Shown here one piece after another: positions 7,131 to 16,739 of a DNA stretch of 64,000 nucleotides. The stretch is taken from positions 1-64,000 of the forward strand of contig JAFMIR010000002.1 of the NCBI GenBank assembly GCA_017853885.1. Reading direction: 5' to 3'. The position numbers and the translations under genes are program-made. Below the pieces are notes generated by a model. It saw nothing but the letters and a program-made list of their open reading frames with translations, had not been told where the DNA came from and ran no database searches. The first letter of the stretch is position 1. Every line of letters starts with the position of its first letter. Source of the DNA: Prosthecobacter sp. (GTDB lineage: Bacteria; Verrucomicrobiota; Verrucomicrobiia; Verrucomicrobiales; Verrucomicrobiaceae).

Positions 7131-10118
7131 ATGCGATTGTCTGCTCTTTTCTTTATATTCACTGCCCCGATTATCGCCCAAAACGTCAAATCTGACGATG
7201 TTGCGGGCAATGAAGCTGTCAAAAAGATCATGGAGACTCGCCCCGGTCGTGGCGTCATGCGCGATGACACACCACCCACGCCGCCGCTCGAAGCCTTGAA
7301 GAAGTTCAAACATCGCAGCGATGTTGCCATCGACCTTATGGCATCTGAGCCAATCGTTGAGCAGCCGCTTTATGCAAGCTGGGATTCGAAGGGGCGCATG
7401 TGGGTTGCGCAGTATCGCCAGTATCAATTTCCCGCCGGATTGAAGATTGTGAGCTACGACCAGCATCTGCGGGCGAAGTTCAACAAAGTGCCCCTGCCAC
7501 CTCCGCGAGGCGACAAGGGCGCGGACAAGATCACCGTCTTCGAGGACACGGACGGCGACGGCTTCTTCGACAAGCACGAGGACGTCATCACCGGTCTTAA
7601 CATCGCCAGTGCCGCGCTGCACGGTATGGGGCGCATCTGGGTGCTCAACCCGCCTTACTTGCTCAGTTATCCCGATGCCGATTTGGATGCCAAACCCGAT
7701 GGTGAACCCGAAGTTGAACTTAGCGGTTTCGGTTTGGAGGACACCCACAGCGTCGCCACCAGCCTGCAATGGGGCATGGATGGTTGGCTTTACGGTGCCA
7801 ACGGAAGCACCACCACTGGCAATGTGAGCAGTGCCAACACCAAGAACGTGAAATGGGAAGGCCAGTGTATCTGGCGCTACCACCCGAAGAAGAAGACCTT
7901 CGAAATCTACGCCGAGGGCGGCGGGAACACCTTCAGTCTCGACATCGACAGCAAGGGCCGGATTTTCTCCGGAACAAACGGCGCCACACGCGGCATGCAC
8001 TACGAGCAGGGAAGCTATGGCATCAAAGGCTGGGGTAAACACGGCCCGCTTACCAATCCCTATGCTTTCGGCTGGTTCGAGCACATGCGACATGAGGGAG
8101 ATAATAAGCGCTTCCCGCAAGCCTTCACCGTTTATGAAGGTGGCCTGCTTGGTAGCGCGTATGAAGGCAAAATCATCGCGCCGAACGCGCTGCAAAATCT
8201 CGTTTATGTCAGCGAGCGCCTCGCGGATGGTTCCACCTTCCGCACCAAAGACGAGGAGAATCTCATGAGCACTGCGGACCGCTGGTTTCGCCCTGTTTGG
8301 TCGGGCGTCGGACCTGATGGCGGCTTTTACATGGCGGACTGGTATGACACCCGACTCAGCCATGTTAGCCCTGTCGATGACTGGCACAAAACCAGCGGCC
8401 GTATCTACCGAGTGCGTCCCACGAGTGATGCGCCCAAGCTGAAGCCTTTCGATTTGAGCAAGGTGGATGGTGAGGAGCTGCTGCGCTACTTGAACCATCC
8501 GAATGAGTGGTTTCGCAAGCAAGCCATCCACGAAATTCGGTGGCGTGACTTGATGGATCTCGTGCCCAAGCTCAAAGCAATGCCGCAGTCGATGGAAACA
8601 CTATGGGCGCTTGATGCTCTTGGTGCCGTTGATGAAGTGCCACTTGCCTCCCATGATCCCTATATCCGCCGCTGGGCCGTCAAAATGATCGGTGAAGAGC
8701 AGCGAAGCGCGGACAGCCTTGCCAGCCTAGCTCGACAAGAGCAACATCCCGAAGTTCAAGCTCAAATCCTCGCCACGGCGAAGAAAATCTCTGCCAAAGA
8801 CGCTATGCCGCTTCTCTGGGCCGGCGTGGCGGACGACGAAAGTGGCCATCTGCCTCTCCTCGCATGGTGGGCACTTGAATCGAAGGCGGAAAAGCAGCGT
8901 GAGGCTGTTTTTGCCTTCTTGAAGTCGGATGCGGGCTTTTTGAAGACGAAGCTCTTCCAAGACCATCTCGCAGAGAAGCTCGCGAAACGCTATGCGCTGG
9001 CCGGTGGTGAAGAAAACCTTAACTCTTGTGCCGATCTGCTCGCGCTGACGAACGATGAGACGCTGCGCAGCAAATTCATTGCAGGTATCGCTTCGGCGTT
9101 TGAAGGCGCGGAGATGCCGAAGCTACCGGAGGCGCTGCAAAAAGCGCTCAACGACTACATGGCGAAGCAAAATGACGGAGATATCACACTCGCGTTGCGT
9201 AGCGGGAACGCAGATGCGCTCGCGAAGGCGCTCAAACTGCTCGGTGATGCCCAAGCGACAAACGCGGCCCGAATCGCCATCGCGAAGACTCTGGCTGAAC
9301 TTGGTGAAAGCGATGCTGTGATGCCGATGTTGGCCATTTTGAAGTCCAGTGCGGTTCCGAGCCTCAAACGCGGCATTCTGCAGTCTGCCGCCAAGTTTGA
9401 CGACAAACGCATCCCCGAGGCTTTGTTGCTCGGTTGGGAAGGTCAGATCGCCGGTGACAAGGCGCTGCGCGAGGACGCGCTGCGTGTCATGGCCGGTCGC
9501 AAGGAGTGGGCACTGATCCTCATGAACTTCGTCAACGAATGGAAAGTACCCGCGAAGCATTTCACCATCGACATCGTTCGCCAGCTCAGCCTCCATAAAG
9601 ATGCGGATATCGACGCCAATATCGAAAAGCATTGGCGCGGCCTCCTCGCCACCGGACCGACGCCTGAGAAGAAAAGTGAAGCCGAGCGCATCAAGGCCGT
9701 CATCCAAACTGGCCTAGGCGATGCCGAAAAAGGCAAACTGCATTTCACCGCTCGCTGCGCCATTTGCCACAAGCTCTTTGGTGAAGGCGGAGCCATCGGT
9801 CCCGAACTCACCGGCTACGACCGTGCGAACGTAGACTTCTGGCTCGACAACCTCTTCACCCCCAGCCTCGAAATCCGCGAAGGCTTCGGAGCCTATACTG
9901 TGAAAACCAAAGGCGGTCAGCTCCTCACTGGTTTGATGGATTCGCAGGATGCGAATGGCATCGTCATCAAAGATCTCGCTGGTAACAAAACAGCCGTGAA
10001 GCAGACCGATATTGAGAAACTCGAAGCATCACCGGTTTCGCTGATGCCCGAAGGGCTCACTGGCGGTATGAGTGAGGCTGACTTGAAGCATTTTTTCGCC
10101 TATTTGATGAAGAAGTGA
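7131..10118 (+). CDS. Giant secreted dehydrogenase-like protein with HEAT-type repeats and C-terminal heme motif
   Basis: The protein has 995 residues with a signal peptide at about 1-16. The N-terminal half is a beta-propeller-type 'membrane-bound dehydrogenase' domain of the PVC group (DSKGRMWVAQYRQYQF, DTDGDGFFDKHEDVI, GMDGWLYGANG, ADWYDTRLSHVSP). The middle (about residues 440-830) is a run of helical HEAT-like repeats. The C-terminus is the heme-binding domain typical of Pirellula and Verrucomicrobium proteins, with CAICH at residues 876-880 followed by GPELTGYDR. The domains suggest a periplasmic sugar or polyol oxidoreductase passing electrons to its own c-type heme; the substrate is unknown. 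Single gene; no Shine-Dalgarno is obvious at the ATG. Confidence 0.9.
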   Translation: MRLSALFFIFTAPIIAQNVKSDDVAGNEAVKKIMETRPGRGVMRDDTPPTPPLEALKKFKHRSDVAIDLMASEPIVEQPLYASWDSKGRMWVAQYRQYQFPAGLKIVSYDQHLRAKFNKVPLPPPRGDKGADKITVFEDTDGDGFFDKHEDVITGLNIASAALHGMGRIWVLNPPYLLSYPDADLDAKPDGEPEVELSGFGLEDTHSVATSLQWGMDGWLYGANGSTTTGNVSSANTKNVKWEGQCIWRYHPKKKTFEIYAEGGGNTFSLDIDSKGRIFSGTNGATRGMHYEQGSYGIKGWGKHGPLTNPYAFGWFEHMRHEGDNKRFPQAFTVYEGGLLGSAYEGKIIAPNALQNLVYVSERLADGSTFRTKDEENLMSTADRWFRPVWSGVGPDGGFYMADWYDTRLSHVSPVDDWHKTSGRIYRVRPTSDAPKLKPFDLSKVDGEELLRYLNHPNEWFRKQAIHEIRWRDLMDLVPKLKAMPQSMETLWALDALGAVDEVPLASHDPYIRRWAVKMIGEEQRSADSLASLARQEQHPEVQAQILATAKKISAKDAMPLLWAGVADDESGHLPLLAWWALESKAEKQREAVFAFLKSDAGFLKTKLFQDHLAEKLAKRYALAGGEENLNSCADLLALTNDETLRSKFIAGIASAFEGAEMPKLPEALQKALNDYMAKQNDGDITLALRSGNADALAKALKLLGDAQATNAARIAIAKTLAELGESDAVMPMLAILKSSAVPSLKRGILQSAAKFDDKRIPEALLLGWEGQIAGDKALREDALRVMAGRKEWALILMNFVNEWKVPAKHFTIDIVRQLSLHKDADIDANIEKHWRGLLATGPTPEKKSEAERIKAVIQTGLGDAEKGKLHFTARCAICHKLFGEGGAIGPELTGYDRANVDFWLDNLFTPSLEIREGFGAYTVKTKGGQLLTGLMDSQDANGIVIKDLAGNKTAVKQTDIEKLEASPVSLMPEGLTGGMSEADLKHFFAYLMKK

Positions 10119-10141
10119 GTAGGGCAGGGGTATCTTCTAAT

Positions 10142-10159
10142 TGTGACAAAAGCGTCACA
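10142..10159. promoter_or_regulatory. Inverted repeat TGTGAC-N6-GTCACA upstream of the porin gene
   Basis: Six-base arms (10142-10147 and 10154-10159) around AAAAGC. It resembles a CRP-type site but has eight rather than six bases between TGTGA and TCACA, and it also looks slightly like a Pho box read on the minus strand (TGTGACG-CTTT-TGTCACA). It could instead be a weak 3' hairpin of the gene ending at 10118, though no T-run follows. Confidence 0.35.
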
Positions 10160-10175
10160 CGGCACGCTTTGAATG

Positions 10176-10191
10176 GTTACATTATTGTAAC
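10176..10191. promoter_or_regulatory. Inverted repeat GTTACA-N4-TGTAAC, 21 bp before the porin start
   Basis: Perfect six-base arms around TTAT. Together with the dyad at 10142-10159 it makes two tandem dyads 16 bp apart in the short gap before the porin, which suggests a regulated promoter. The regulator is unknown. Confidence 0.4.
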
Positions 10192-10212
10192 ATATGAGAG
10201 CCTCATCTACTT

Positions 10213-11421
10213 ATGGCTCCATCCTTGCTCTACCGTCTCGCTAGCATCCTTGCATTCTCAGCCATCAGCGTAGTTGCTTTTTTTGAAAGCGACGTCTTAG
10301 CGAAGTCGCCTGATGCATCGACGGCTATCGCTACACCGGCTCCCAACGACCTAGGTGAAATGTTGGAGAATCTGGGCCGACTTTACTCGGATAAGAGCAA
10401 CCCGGTCATGCAGGAATTCTGGCTGCTAGGCCGCTACCACGGGCAACAGCACTGGTCGGACAGTAATACGGGTCAGTATGAGGAAAGCTGGGAAAACCGC
10501 CGACTGCGTATGGGTTTTCAGGGGAAGTTTTTCAACAAGCTCACGCTGCATGCGCAGATGGTCAGCGGCACGGACTTGCAGCCGTTTTATAATGGCTTCA
10601 CCGAGCTGTGGGCTCAGTGGTCATTTTTGGATGCCCTAAATTTAACCATCGGCCAGCAAAAGCACCGTTTCACGCATGACCGAAACGTGTCTAGTCGCTA
10701 TATGAACTATCTTGAGCGTGCGATGTTGACGAACATGTTTGCTTTGGACTACACACCAGCCGTCACACTGAGTGGCAAGATCGGTTCTTTTAATTACTAC
10801 ACCGGTGTTTTCTCGAATGCCACAGGGCCAAGCATGGGCAATTCGTTCACAAAGTTCAATTCTGGTTGGAGTTATATCGCATCCGCTACTTGGGATTTTG
10901 GCAAGAAGCTGGGCGCGGACGCCTCAGCCTTGAATCTGAGTTATCTTCACTCGGATCTTGATCAACAGGCGACCAACATGAATCGCTTTGTGAACGGCCT
11001 TTCTGCGGCCTTCATCGTCACAGATGGCCCCTACTCTTTAGTCACCGAAGCTACATCGGGGCTTGGAGGTGTCCGGGGCAGTGTTCATGGGGTTAATTTT
11101 CAACCAGGGGTCTTCCTGACAGACAAGCTTCAGCTGGTAGGACGCTACCATTTTGCCGTCGCGGATGATCCTGGGGGTATTCGCGCTCAGCGCCGTTATG
11201 ACCGGAATGTTGGCCTGAACAATGGCAGCATGTATCAATCGGGTTACTTGGGAATAAACTACCACATTGCAAAGCATCGCATCAAGGTCATGAGCGGAGT
11301 GGAATACTCGCGTCTCGACAATCAGGATTGCTGGACAGGTTCGGTAATGTTTCGATTCTTCTTCGGTCCTCATTCAAAGGGGCCTTTCCCCATGGCACAG
11401 ACCTTGGAAGGAATCTGGTAA
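10213..11421 (+). CDS. Outer-membrane porin, OprP/OprO-like
   Basis: The protein has 402 residues with an N-terminal signal peptide (about 1-30). The body alternates short hydrophobic and polar strands typical of a beta-barrel. Segments such as NRRLRMGFQGKFFNKL, WAQWSFLDALNLTIGQQKHRF and SSRYMNYLERAMLTNMF follow the phosphate-selective porin O and P family (PF07396): an 'ENRRLR' opening, then 'GQQK..FT', then the 'S..Y...ERA' segment. The usual solute would be an anion such as phosphate, but selectivity cannot be read from sequence. Its short upstream region carries two tandem inverted repeats, so expression is likely regulated. It is a single gene; the L,D-transpeptidase gene begins 53 bp further on. 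Confidence 0.75.
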   Translation: MAPSLLYRLASILAFSAISVVAFFESDVLAKSPDASTAIATPAPNDLGEMLENLGRLYSDKSNPVMQEFWLLGRYHGQQHWSDSNTGQYEESWENRRLRMGFQGKFFNKLTLHAQMVSGTDLQPFYNGFTELWAQWSFLDALNLTIGQQKHRFTHDRNVSSRYMNYLERAMLTNMFALDYTPAVTLSGKIGSFNYYTGVFSNATGPSMGNSFTKFNSGWSYIASATWDFGKKLGADASALNLSYLHSDLDQQATNMNRFVNGLSAAFIVTDGPYSLVTEATSGLGGVRGSVHGVNFQPGVFLTDKLQLVGRYHFAVADDPGGIRAQRRYDRNVGLNNGSMYQSGYLGINYHIAKHRIKVMSGVEYSRLDNQDCWTGSVMFRFFFGPHSKGPFPMAQTLEGIW

Positions 11422-11474
11422 ATCGCCTGCAATCTCGGCTGGCAAGCTGACGAATTCAGGTCAGAAATGGTTGA

Positions 11475-11939
11475 ATGAGTTTTTACCCGCCCCGTATTGA
11501 AGTCACCATTGGCAACCAGCGTGTGCGATTGATCAAGGGGCATGTTGTTGCCCGAGAGTGGCCTTGCAGCACTTCCAAGTTTGGCGTCGGTTTCACCGAG
11601 GGCAGCTATAAAACCCCACTGGGCAGGTTCATCATCAAAGAAAAGCATGGGGATGGCGCGGATATCGGCACGATCTTCAAAGCCCGTCAACCTGTGGGGA
11701 TGTGGGTGCCAGAAATGGACACGATGAGTGATTTTGTGCTCACGCGCATTCTGTGGCTCCAAGGGTTGGAGGCGCGGAATGCGAACACTTATCAGCGCTA
11801 CATCTACATTCATGGCACCCATGACGAAAAAAGCATCGGCAGGCCTGGCAGCCACGGCTGCGTTCGAATGAAGAATCGAGATGTGATGGAACTTTTTGAC
11901 CTCGTATCAGTCGGTTCGCCGGTTTGGATCAGTGAGTGA
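11475..11939 (+). CDS. L,D-transpeptidase, YkuD family
   Basis: This compact YkuD domain has 154 residues. The catalytic signature is complete: His113 in YIHGTHDE, then SHGCVRM with Ser126, His127, Gly128, Cys129 (nucleophile) and Arg131. The family forms 3-3 peptidoglycan cross-links or attaches outer-membrane lipoproteins to murein in the periplasm. No signal peptide or membrane segment is present at the chosen ATG, which is odd for a periplasmic enzyme; export by another route or a cytosolic variant is possible. The YkuD core (about 120 residues) fills the whole protein, with no LysM or PG-binding domain. The next gene begins 73 bp downstream on the same strand. Confidence 0.92.
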   Translation: MSFYPPRIEVTIGNQRVRLIKGHVVAREWPCSTSKFGVGFTEGSYKTPLGRFIIKEKHGDGADIGTIFKARQPVGMWVPEMDTMSDFVLTRILWLQGLEARNANTYQRYIYIHGTHDEKSIGRPGSHGCVRMKNRDVMELFDLVSVGSPVWISE

Positions 11940-12012
11940 GAATGTAAAAGATTCACCAGCACCCACTGAAAACCTTGCTGGGATTGTCAGGCTTTTTACA
12001 TTCAAAAAATCC

Positions 12013-12741
12013 ATGTCAGAAGCCTCCAAACAACCTCATCCTCTGGGTGACCTGCTGCTTACGGTCGTATTCCCATCGCTTGTCCTCGAGTATCTCAGCA
12101 AGCCTGACAAGCTGGGGCCGGCGTGGGCGCTGTTCGTGGCTCTATTGTTGCCTGTCGGCTTTGGCGTGTGGTGCTTCATCCAGAAGCGAGGTTTGAACTT
12201 CTTTTCGATCTTCGGACTCATTGCTGTGATAGTGACGGGCGGTTTAGGCTTGCTGAAGCTTGATCCCGTATGGTTTGCGGCCAAGGAGGCGGCATTTCCG
12301 ACATTTCTCGGGCTTGCCTTCCCGCTGAGTTTTCGCTGGGGTCGGCCGCTGATCTCGGAGTTGCTGCTCAATCCTCAAGTCATCAATGTGGCACTCATCC
12401 AAAAATCTCTCGACACATCAGAGAAGAGTCTTGGCTTTCAAGTTCTCATGAGCCGTGCGTCGTGGGGTATGGCACTGACGATGTTTGGCAGTGCTGTGGC
12501 CAATTTTGCTCTCGCTTGGTATCTGTTGAACGGCAAACTGCCCGGTGGCGAGGATTACACTAAAGCCATCGGCCGGCTAAACTGGGTGAGCTTTATTGTG
12601 ATCGGTATTCCACTGATTGCGGCAACTATGACGCTGCTTTTTTGGATGATGCGGGGCATCTCTCAACTGACCGGTTTGGAGCGCGATGATTTCATGAATG
12701 GAGGTCAGACTGTGCGCCGCCAAGTGAGACGCACACCCTAA
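12013..12741 (+). CDS. Polytopic membrane protein, VC0807-like
   Basis: The ATG at 12013 gives 242 residues starting MSEASKQPHPLGDLL; the frame is open further upstream but overlaps the transpeptidase gene. About six membrane segments are visible: LLLTVVFPSLVLEYL, WALFVALLLPVGFGVW, FFSIFGLIAVIVTGGLGLL, a segment near AAFPTFLGLAFPLSF, MALTMFGSAVANFALAWYLL and FIVIGIPLIAATMTLLFWM. The arrangement (short helix, GxxxxPxxxGxxW, and a conserved polar segment between helices 4 and 5 with SLDTSEKSLG) fits the VC0807 family of inner-membrane proteins of unknown role, related in build to the intracellular-septation protein YciB. The C-terminus is basic and cytoplasmic. Confidence 0.7.
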   Translation: MSEASKQPHPLGDLLLTVVFPSLVLEYLSKPDKLGPAWALFVALLLPVGFGVWCFIQKRGLNFFSIFGLIAVIVTGGLGLLKLDPVWFAAKEAAFPTFLGLAFPLSFRWGRPLISELLLNPQVINVALIQKSLDTSEKSLGFQVLMSRASWGMALTMFGSAVANFALAWYLLNGKLPGGEDYTKAIGRLNWVSFIVIGIPLIAATMTLLFWMMRGISQLTGLERDDFMNGGQTVRRQVRRTP

Positions 12742-12799
12742 GACAAAAAAGCCTCTCATGGAGAGAATCGTGTGTTGGTGAACGATTGTCCAATACCTT

Positions 12800-15286
12800 A
12801 TGATGAAATTCTTTTTCCTATTCTTGCTCGTTGTGCCGCTTTCGGCTGCCGAAGTATTTGAAGCCGCTCTGGGGCGTGAGACCGAGCTGATCAAAGGGAA
12901 GGAGGCCGATGGCATCCTAGGAGATTTTGTGCTACGCAATGATAAGGTGGAAGCGCTCATCTCTCAGAACGCACCGAACCGCCGTGCCAATATGAGCACG
13001 TTTTACGGTGAGGACGGCGTCACGCCTGGTGCGATGTATGACCTCACCTTGCGCGGAGCGAACAATGACCAGCTTGTGATCTACAGCCCCTGCGGCCATG
13101 GGCATGTCAGCTATGTGAAAATCGCAAATGTGAAGGAGGCAGGAAGTGCCGCAGTGGAGTCCGTGACGACCGCCGCGAAGAATGGCGGCGTTTTTAAACG
13201 CCATGAATACCGCGTTAAAGATGGCGTGCAGGGCATCTTCATCTCAACGGTGCTGCGCAACGAGACCGACAAGCCGCAAAAAACTTTCACGAAGGATGAT
13301 TTCACTCGCTTCGACAGCACCGGCATCACTTCGGACGGGATTCGGTGGGCGGACGCGATCAATCCCGCGCACAAGTGTGGCTATGCTTTTGCTATGCTGA
13401 AGGTTACCGGCATCGAAAAAGTGACCGATACAATCGAGTTGCAGCCGAAACAGGAAGTCGTCATCTCGCGCTTCTTTGCCGTCGGCACCTCTCCAGCACA
13501 GGCGGTGGGTGAAGTGCGCCAGGTGAAAGGTGACAAAGTCACAGTGGTGAGTGGTCAGATTTACGATGAAACGGGCAAAGGAGTTATGTCAGCCTCGATT
13601 CTCGTTCCAGAGGGCGAAAGTACGGTTTCCGGCTATCCAGATGCCGAGGGCAAATTCAGCCTAAAGCTACCCGCTGGCATCACCGAGCTCACCGTCACTG
13701 ATTTGGGCCGTCCGGAGGCCAAAATCAGCACTATGAATCCAAAAGCTGTTTTGAAAGCTGCTTCAGGCATCCGCTTTGCCATCACGGGGGAGGATGGAAA
13801 GCCGTTGCCATGCAAAGCGCACTTTGCGCCGCTCGATGAAAAGGCGCCAAAGCTCGATCTCGGGCCCAAGTGGCGTGCTCATGGCTGCGTGGATCAGTAT
13901 CACAGTGAGGACGGCCATTTCACGCAGCAGCTCCCGCCGGGGAAATACCATGTCGTCGTGGTCCGCGGACCTGAATACAGCCACCTCGCCAAAGACATCA
14001 CCATCGATGCGGGCAAGATCGTCGATTTCAAAGGTACGCTGAAGCGTCTCGTGGACTCGAAAGGCTGGATCAGCGCGGACTTCCACAATCATAGCACGCC
14101 GAGCGGTGACAATGTTTGTGATACCGATGGGCGTCTCATCAACATCGCTGCGGAGCATCTGGAGTTTACTCCAACCACGGAACACAACCGCTTGTACGAC
14201 TGGGAACCCACCATCAAGGCTTTAGGCCTCGAAAACCACATCAAGACGGTCAAAGGCATGGAGCTCACTGGCAGCCGCCAGCACTTCAATGCCTTCCCAT
14301 TCGAACCGGAGCCGCTCAAGCAGGACGGCGGTGCTCCCGTATGGAATGACGATCCTCGAATCACTGCGCTTACACTGCGTCGCTGGCAGGGCGAGCGGCC
14401 GGAGCGTTGGATTCAGTTCAACCATCCCGACCTTAGCAACATGTTCATCGACCGTAACGGCGACGGCGTGCAGGACGGCGGTTTTGTTGGCGTTGGCGAC
14501 ATGATTGACGGATCAGAAAGTGAAAACGGCCCCGGCACTAACATCCTCGCCGAGGCGCCGTTCAGCGTGTCTCGCGCCGCCGGATCGCTTGCTGCTAAAG
14601 TCAGTCAAAATCGTGAATTCATTTGGCGTCAGTTGTTAAATCAAGGCTTGCGCGTTACTGCCGTCGGCGTTGCCGATGCGCACAGCGTGTATGGCAATGG
14701 CGTTGGCTGCTGGCGCTGCTATCTCCCGTCCAGTACCGATGAGCCAGCAAAGATCGATTGGGCGGAGTTATCGCCGCATGCTAAAGCCGGTCATATCGTG
14801 CTGAGCACCGGGCCTTTTCTCGAAGTGACCACGCAGAACGGTAAAATCGCTGGGGATGAAGATCGTTGCACTGGCGGCATCGACCTCAATGTTCGCGTGC
14901 AATGCACCGATTGGATGGACATCGACCGTGTGCAAATTTTGGTGAATTCACGCCCTGATCCCAAACTCAATTTCACCCGAAAAAGTCATCCTCAGATGTT
15001 CAAGGAAGGCGTCGTAAAGTTTGCCGAGAGGATTCAAGTGCCTCTCCAGCAGGATGCACACCTCATCGTGGTCGTTCTCGACGAAGATGGCGACCAAAAA
15101 ATTGGCTTTGGCACCAGTGACTATGCCAAGATGCGTCCTTGCGCCTACAATAACCCCATTTACGTCGACGCCGATGGTAATGGCTTCAAGCCTAATGGGG
15201 ACACCCTTGGATTTGACCTGCCTGTCGGCGGTTTGAATGCCGACAAAGCGCGTGCGCAGCTTGAACGCGCTGGTTTAGTTAAGTAA
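12800..15286 (+). CDS. Secreted PHP-domain protein with carboxypeptidase-regulatory-like domains (CehA/McbA type)
   Basis: The protein has 828 residues with a signal peptide at 1-17. The N-terminal 240 residues form a beta-sandwich-like region; a carboxypeptidase-regulatory-like fold (GQIYDETGKGVMSASILVP, YPDAEGKFSLKLPAG) follows, then a second such region to about residue 415. The catalytic part is a PHP-type metallo-phosphoesterase: DFHNHS at residues 427-432, TTEHNRL with His462, and GVADAHSVYG further on supply the usual His/Asp metal ligands. The CehA/McbA proteins of this class hydrolyse carbaryl-type esters, but most members have unknown substrates, and the length and secretion here suggest an extracytoplasmic phosphoesterase. 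The gene stands alone. Confidence 0.82.
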   Translation: MMKFFFLFLLVVPLSAAEVFEAALGRETELIKGKEADGILGDFVLRNDKVEALISQNAPNRRANMSTFYGEDGVTPGAMYDLTLRGANNDQLVIYSPCGHGHVSYVKIANVKEAGSAAVESVTTAAKNGGVFKRHEYRVKDGVQGIFISTVLRNETDKPQKTFTKDDFTRFDSTGITSDGIRWADAINPAHKCGYAFAMLKVTGIEKVTDTIELQPKQEVVISRFFAVGTSPAQAVGEVRQVKGDKVTVVSGQIYDETGKGVMSASILVPEGESTVSGYPDAEGKFSLKLPAGITELTVTDLGRPEAKISTMNPKAVLKAASGIRFAITGEDGKPLPCKAHFAPLDEKAPKLDLGPKWRAHGCVDQYHSEDGHFTQQLPPGKYHVVVVRGPEYSHLAKDITIDAGKIVDFKGTLKRLVDSKGWISADFHNHSTPSGDNVCDTDGRLINIAAEHLEFTPTTEHNRLYDWEPTIKALGLENHIKTVKGMELTGSRQHFNAFPFEPEPLKQDGGAPVWNDDPRITALTLRRWQGERPERWIQFNHPDLSNMFIDRNGDGVQDGGFVGVGDMIDGSESENGPGTNILAEAPFSVSRAAGSLAAKVSQNREFIWRQLLNQGLRVTAVGVADAHSVYGNGVGCWRCYLPSSTDEPAKIDWAELSPHAKAGHIVLSTGPFLEVTTQNGKIAGDEDRCTGGIDLNVRVQCTDWMDIDRVQILVNSRPDPKLNFTRKSHPQMFKEGVVKFAERIQVPLQQDAHLIVVVLDEDGDQKIGFGTSDYAKMRPCAYNNPIYVDADGNGFKPNGDTLGFDLPVGGLNADKARAQLERAGLVK

Positions 15287-15356
15287 GCATGATTGAATCT
15301 TAAACGATATACAGCCTTGCTGAATGCCATCCAGTTTCTTCTTCCGTTCAGTGGCA

Positions 15357-16616
15357 TTACAGAGCCATTGCCCACAACGCCTTTAGGTAACGGCCATCGG
15401 GGCAGTTTGATAAGATGGGATGGTCGGCACCAGCGCCAGTGCGGTCCAAGATCTGGAGCCTTCGCTTGCTTCGGTGAGCGGCTCGCGTGACAATGTCTTC
15501 AAACTCAGCCACATCAAGCAGGCCTGAGCAGGAGCAGCTCACGAAAAGCCCGCCTCTTTTTAATAGGCTAAGGGCGACGACGTTCATATCGTAATACTTG
15601 TTTCTGCCAAGTTGGGCTTCTTCGGGTTCGCGACTGTGAATGAGCTTTGGCGGATCGAGCACCACAGCATCCCACATCTGACCATTTTGCTGCATCTGAC
15701 GCCCCCATGTGAAGGTGTCTCCATGCGTCCATGTGACCCGGGTTTGGTTGAGGTCGGCATTCTTTTTTGCCTGCGAGATGGCTTTTTCGTCAAGATCCAC
15801 ACCGGTAACATCCTCGCAACCTCCTAGCACCTTCGCCGAGAGGGCGAAGCCACCGGTGTAGGTGCATAGATCGAGCACACGGCGTCCTCGCGCCATTTGA
15901 GCGAATCGCAGGCGGTTCTCTCGCTGGTCGCAGAAGAACCCTGTCTTGTGTCCGTCTTCAAAGTTAACCAAGTAGCGCACGCCATGCTCTCTAATACGAA
16001 CGTTTCGTGGGGAGGTTTCGTCAGCCTCTGGCATATCCGCATAACGCATGCCCTCGATGCGTGCAATGTCGGGATCGATGTGAATGACATGTTGGTTAGT
16101 GCCAAGACGCTCGTGCAGTCGTGGTAGCCAGCGGCGCAAACGTTTCCAGATACCAAGTGTGGTCACCTCGATGGAAAGAACCTTGTCGTAGCGGTCCACA
16201 ATCAGACCACTGAGGCCGTCGCCATCAGAGTGAATCACACGCCAAGCATCAGAAACCTCATTGAGACGCAATATGTCTAGCCGCAAATCGAGTGAGTTCT
16301 CCAAACGGGCATCTAGACTAGCCTCGTCAAAGTTTTCCGCATGATGCTCGAGCACACGGAGAGGTACACGGGCTTTCGGATTGTAGAAACCGGTGCCGAA
16401 GGGCTGCCCGTCCTTGTCATAAACATGCACAAGATCGCCGGGTGTCGCGTCGGGCGACACGGCGCTGATCATATTTGGGTAAACCGCAGGGTGGAAGGAG
16501 AAATACTTCATTTGCGCCCAGGGCGTGCGCCAAGCCTCACTGCCGGGCGCGGAGCTGGCAGGACCAGGTGGGGGTGTGCGACGAGAAGGACGGTTGGGAC
16601 GCTGGGTGGGGCGCAT
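15357..16616 (-). CDS. rlmI: 23S rRNA (cytosine) methyltransferase, RlmI-like
   Basis: This protein of the RlmI family methylates 23S rRNA at C5 of cytosine (C1962 in E. coli). The ATG at 16616 gives 419 residues; a TTG one codon upstream is possible. After about 35 low-complexity residues rich in Pro/Arg, the PUA domain opens with HPAVYPNMISAV and continues to about residue 110. The SAM-binding core follows with the motif VLDLCTYTGGFALSA, the acidic GVDLDEKA and the catalytic VVLDPPKL; SCSCSGLL near the C-terminus matches the family's cysteine-bearing loop. The long Pro/Arg-rich N-terminal tail is unusual for RlmI and could mean that translation starts internally at the Met near residue 36. 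Single gene, convergent with the PHP gene. Confidence 0.88.
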   Translation of the reverse strand: MRPTQRPNRPSRRTPPPGPASSAPGSEAWRTPWAQMKYFSFHPAVYPNMISAVSPDATPGDLVHVYDKDGQPFGTGFYNPKARVPLRVLEHHAENFDEASLDARLENSLDLRLDILRLNEVSDAWRVIHSDGDGLSGLIVDRYDKVLSIEVTTLGIWKRLRRWLPRLHERLGTNQHVIHIDPDIARIEGMRYADMPEADETSPRNVRIREHGVRYLVNFEDGHKTGFFCDQRENRLRFAQMARGRRVLDLCTYTGGFALSAKVLGGCEDVTGVDLDEKAISQAKKNADLNQTRVTWTHGDTFTWGRQMQQNGQMWDAVVLDPPKLIHSREPEEAQLGRNKYYDMNVVALSLLKRGGLFVSCSCSGLLDVAEFEDIVTRAAHRSKRRLQILDRTGAGADHPILSNCPDGRYLKALWAMAL

Positions 16617-16739
16617 CAACGTCTATCGAATGGGCCAGTCCCGAGGTCAAGGTGGCGGACAGGAATTGACAATGTCGATGACTTCATTAGGACTATTAAT
16701 GTTTGGTAGTGATTGATCTGGCCCAGAAGTGGTGGCGTC

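Noticed and set aside
6915..8531. Long minus-strand open frame (538 codons)
   Set aside because: Antisense to the giant dehydrogenase gene and partly to the 6417-7025 gene; its residues lack any family character, and the plus-strand frame has clear domains.
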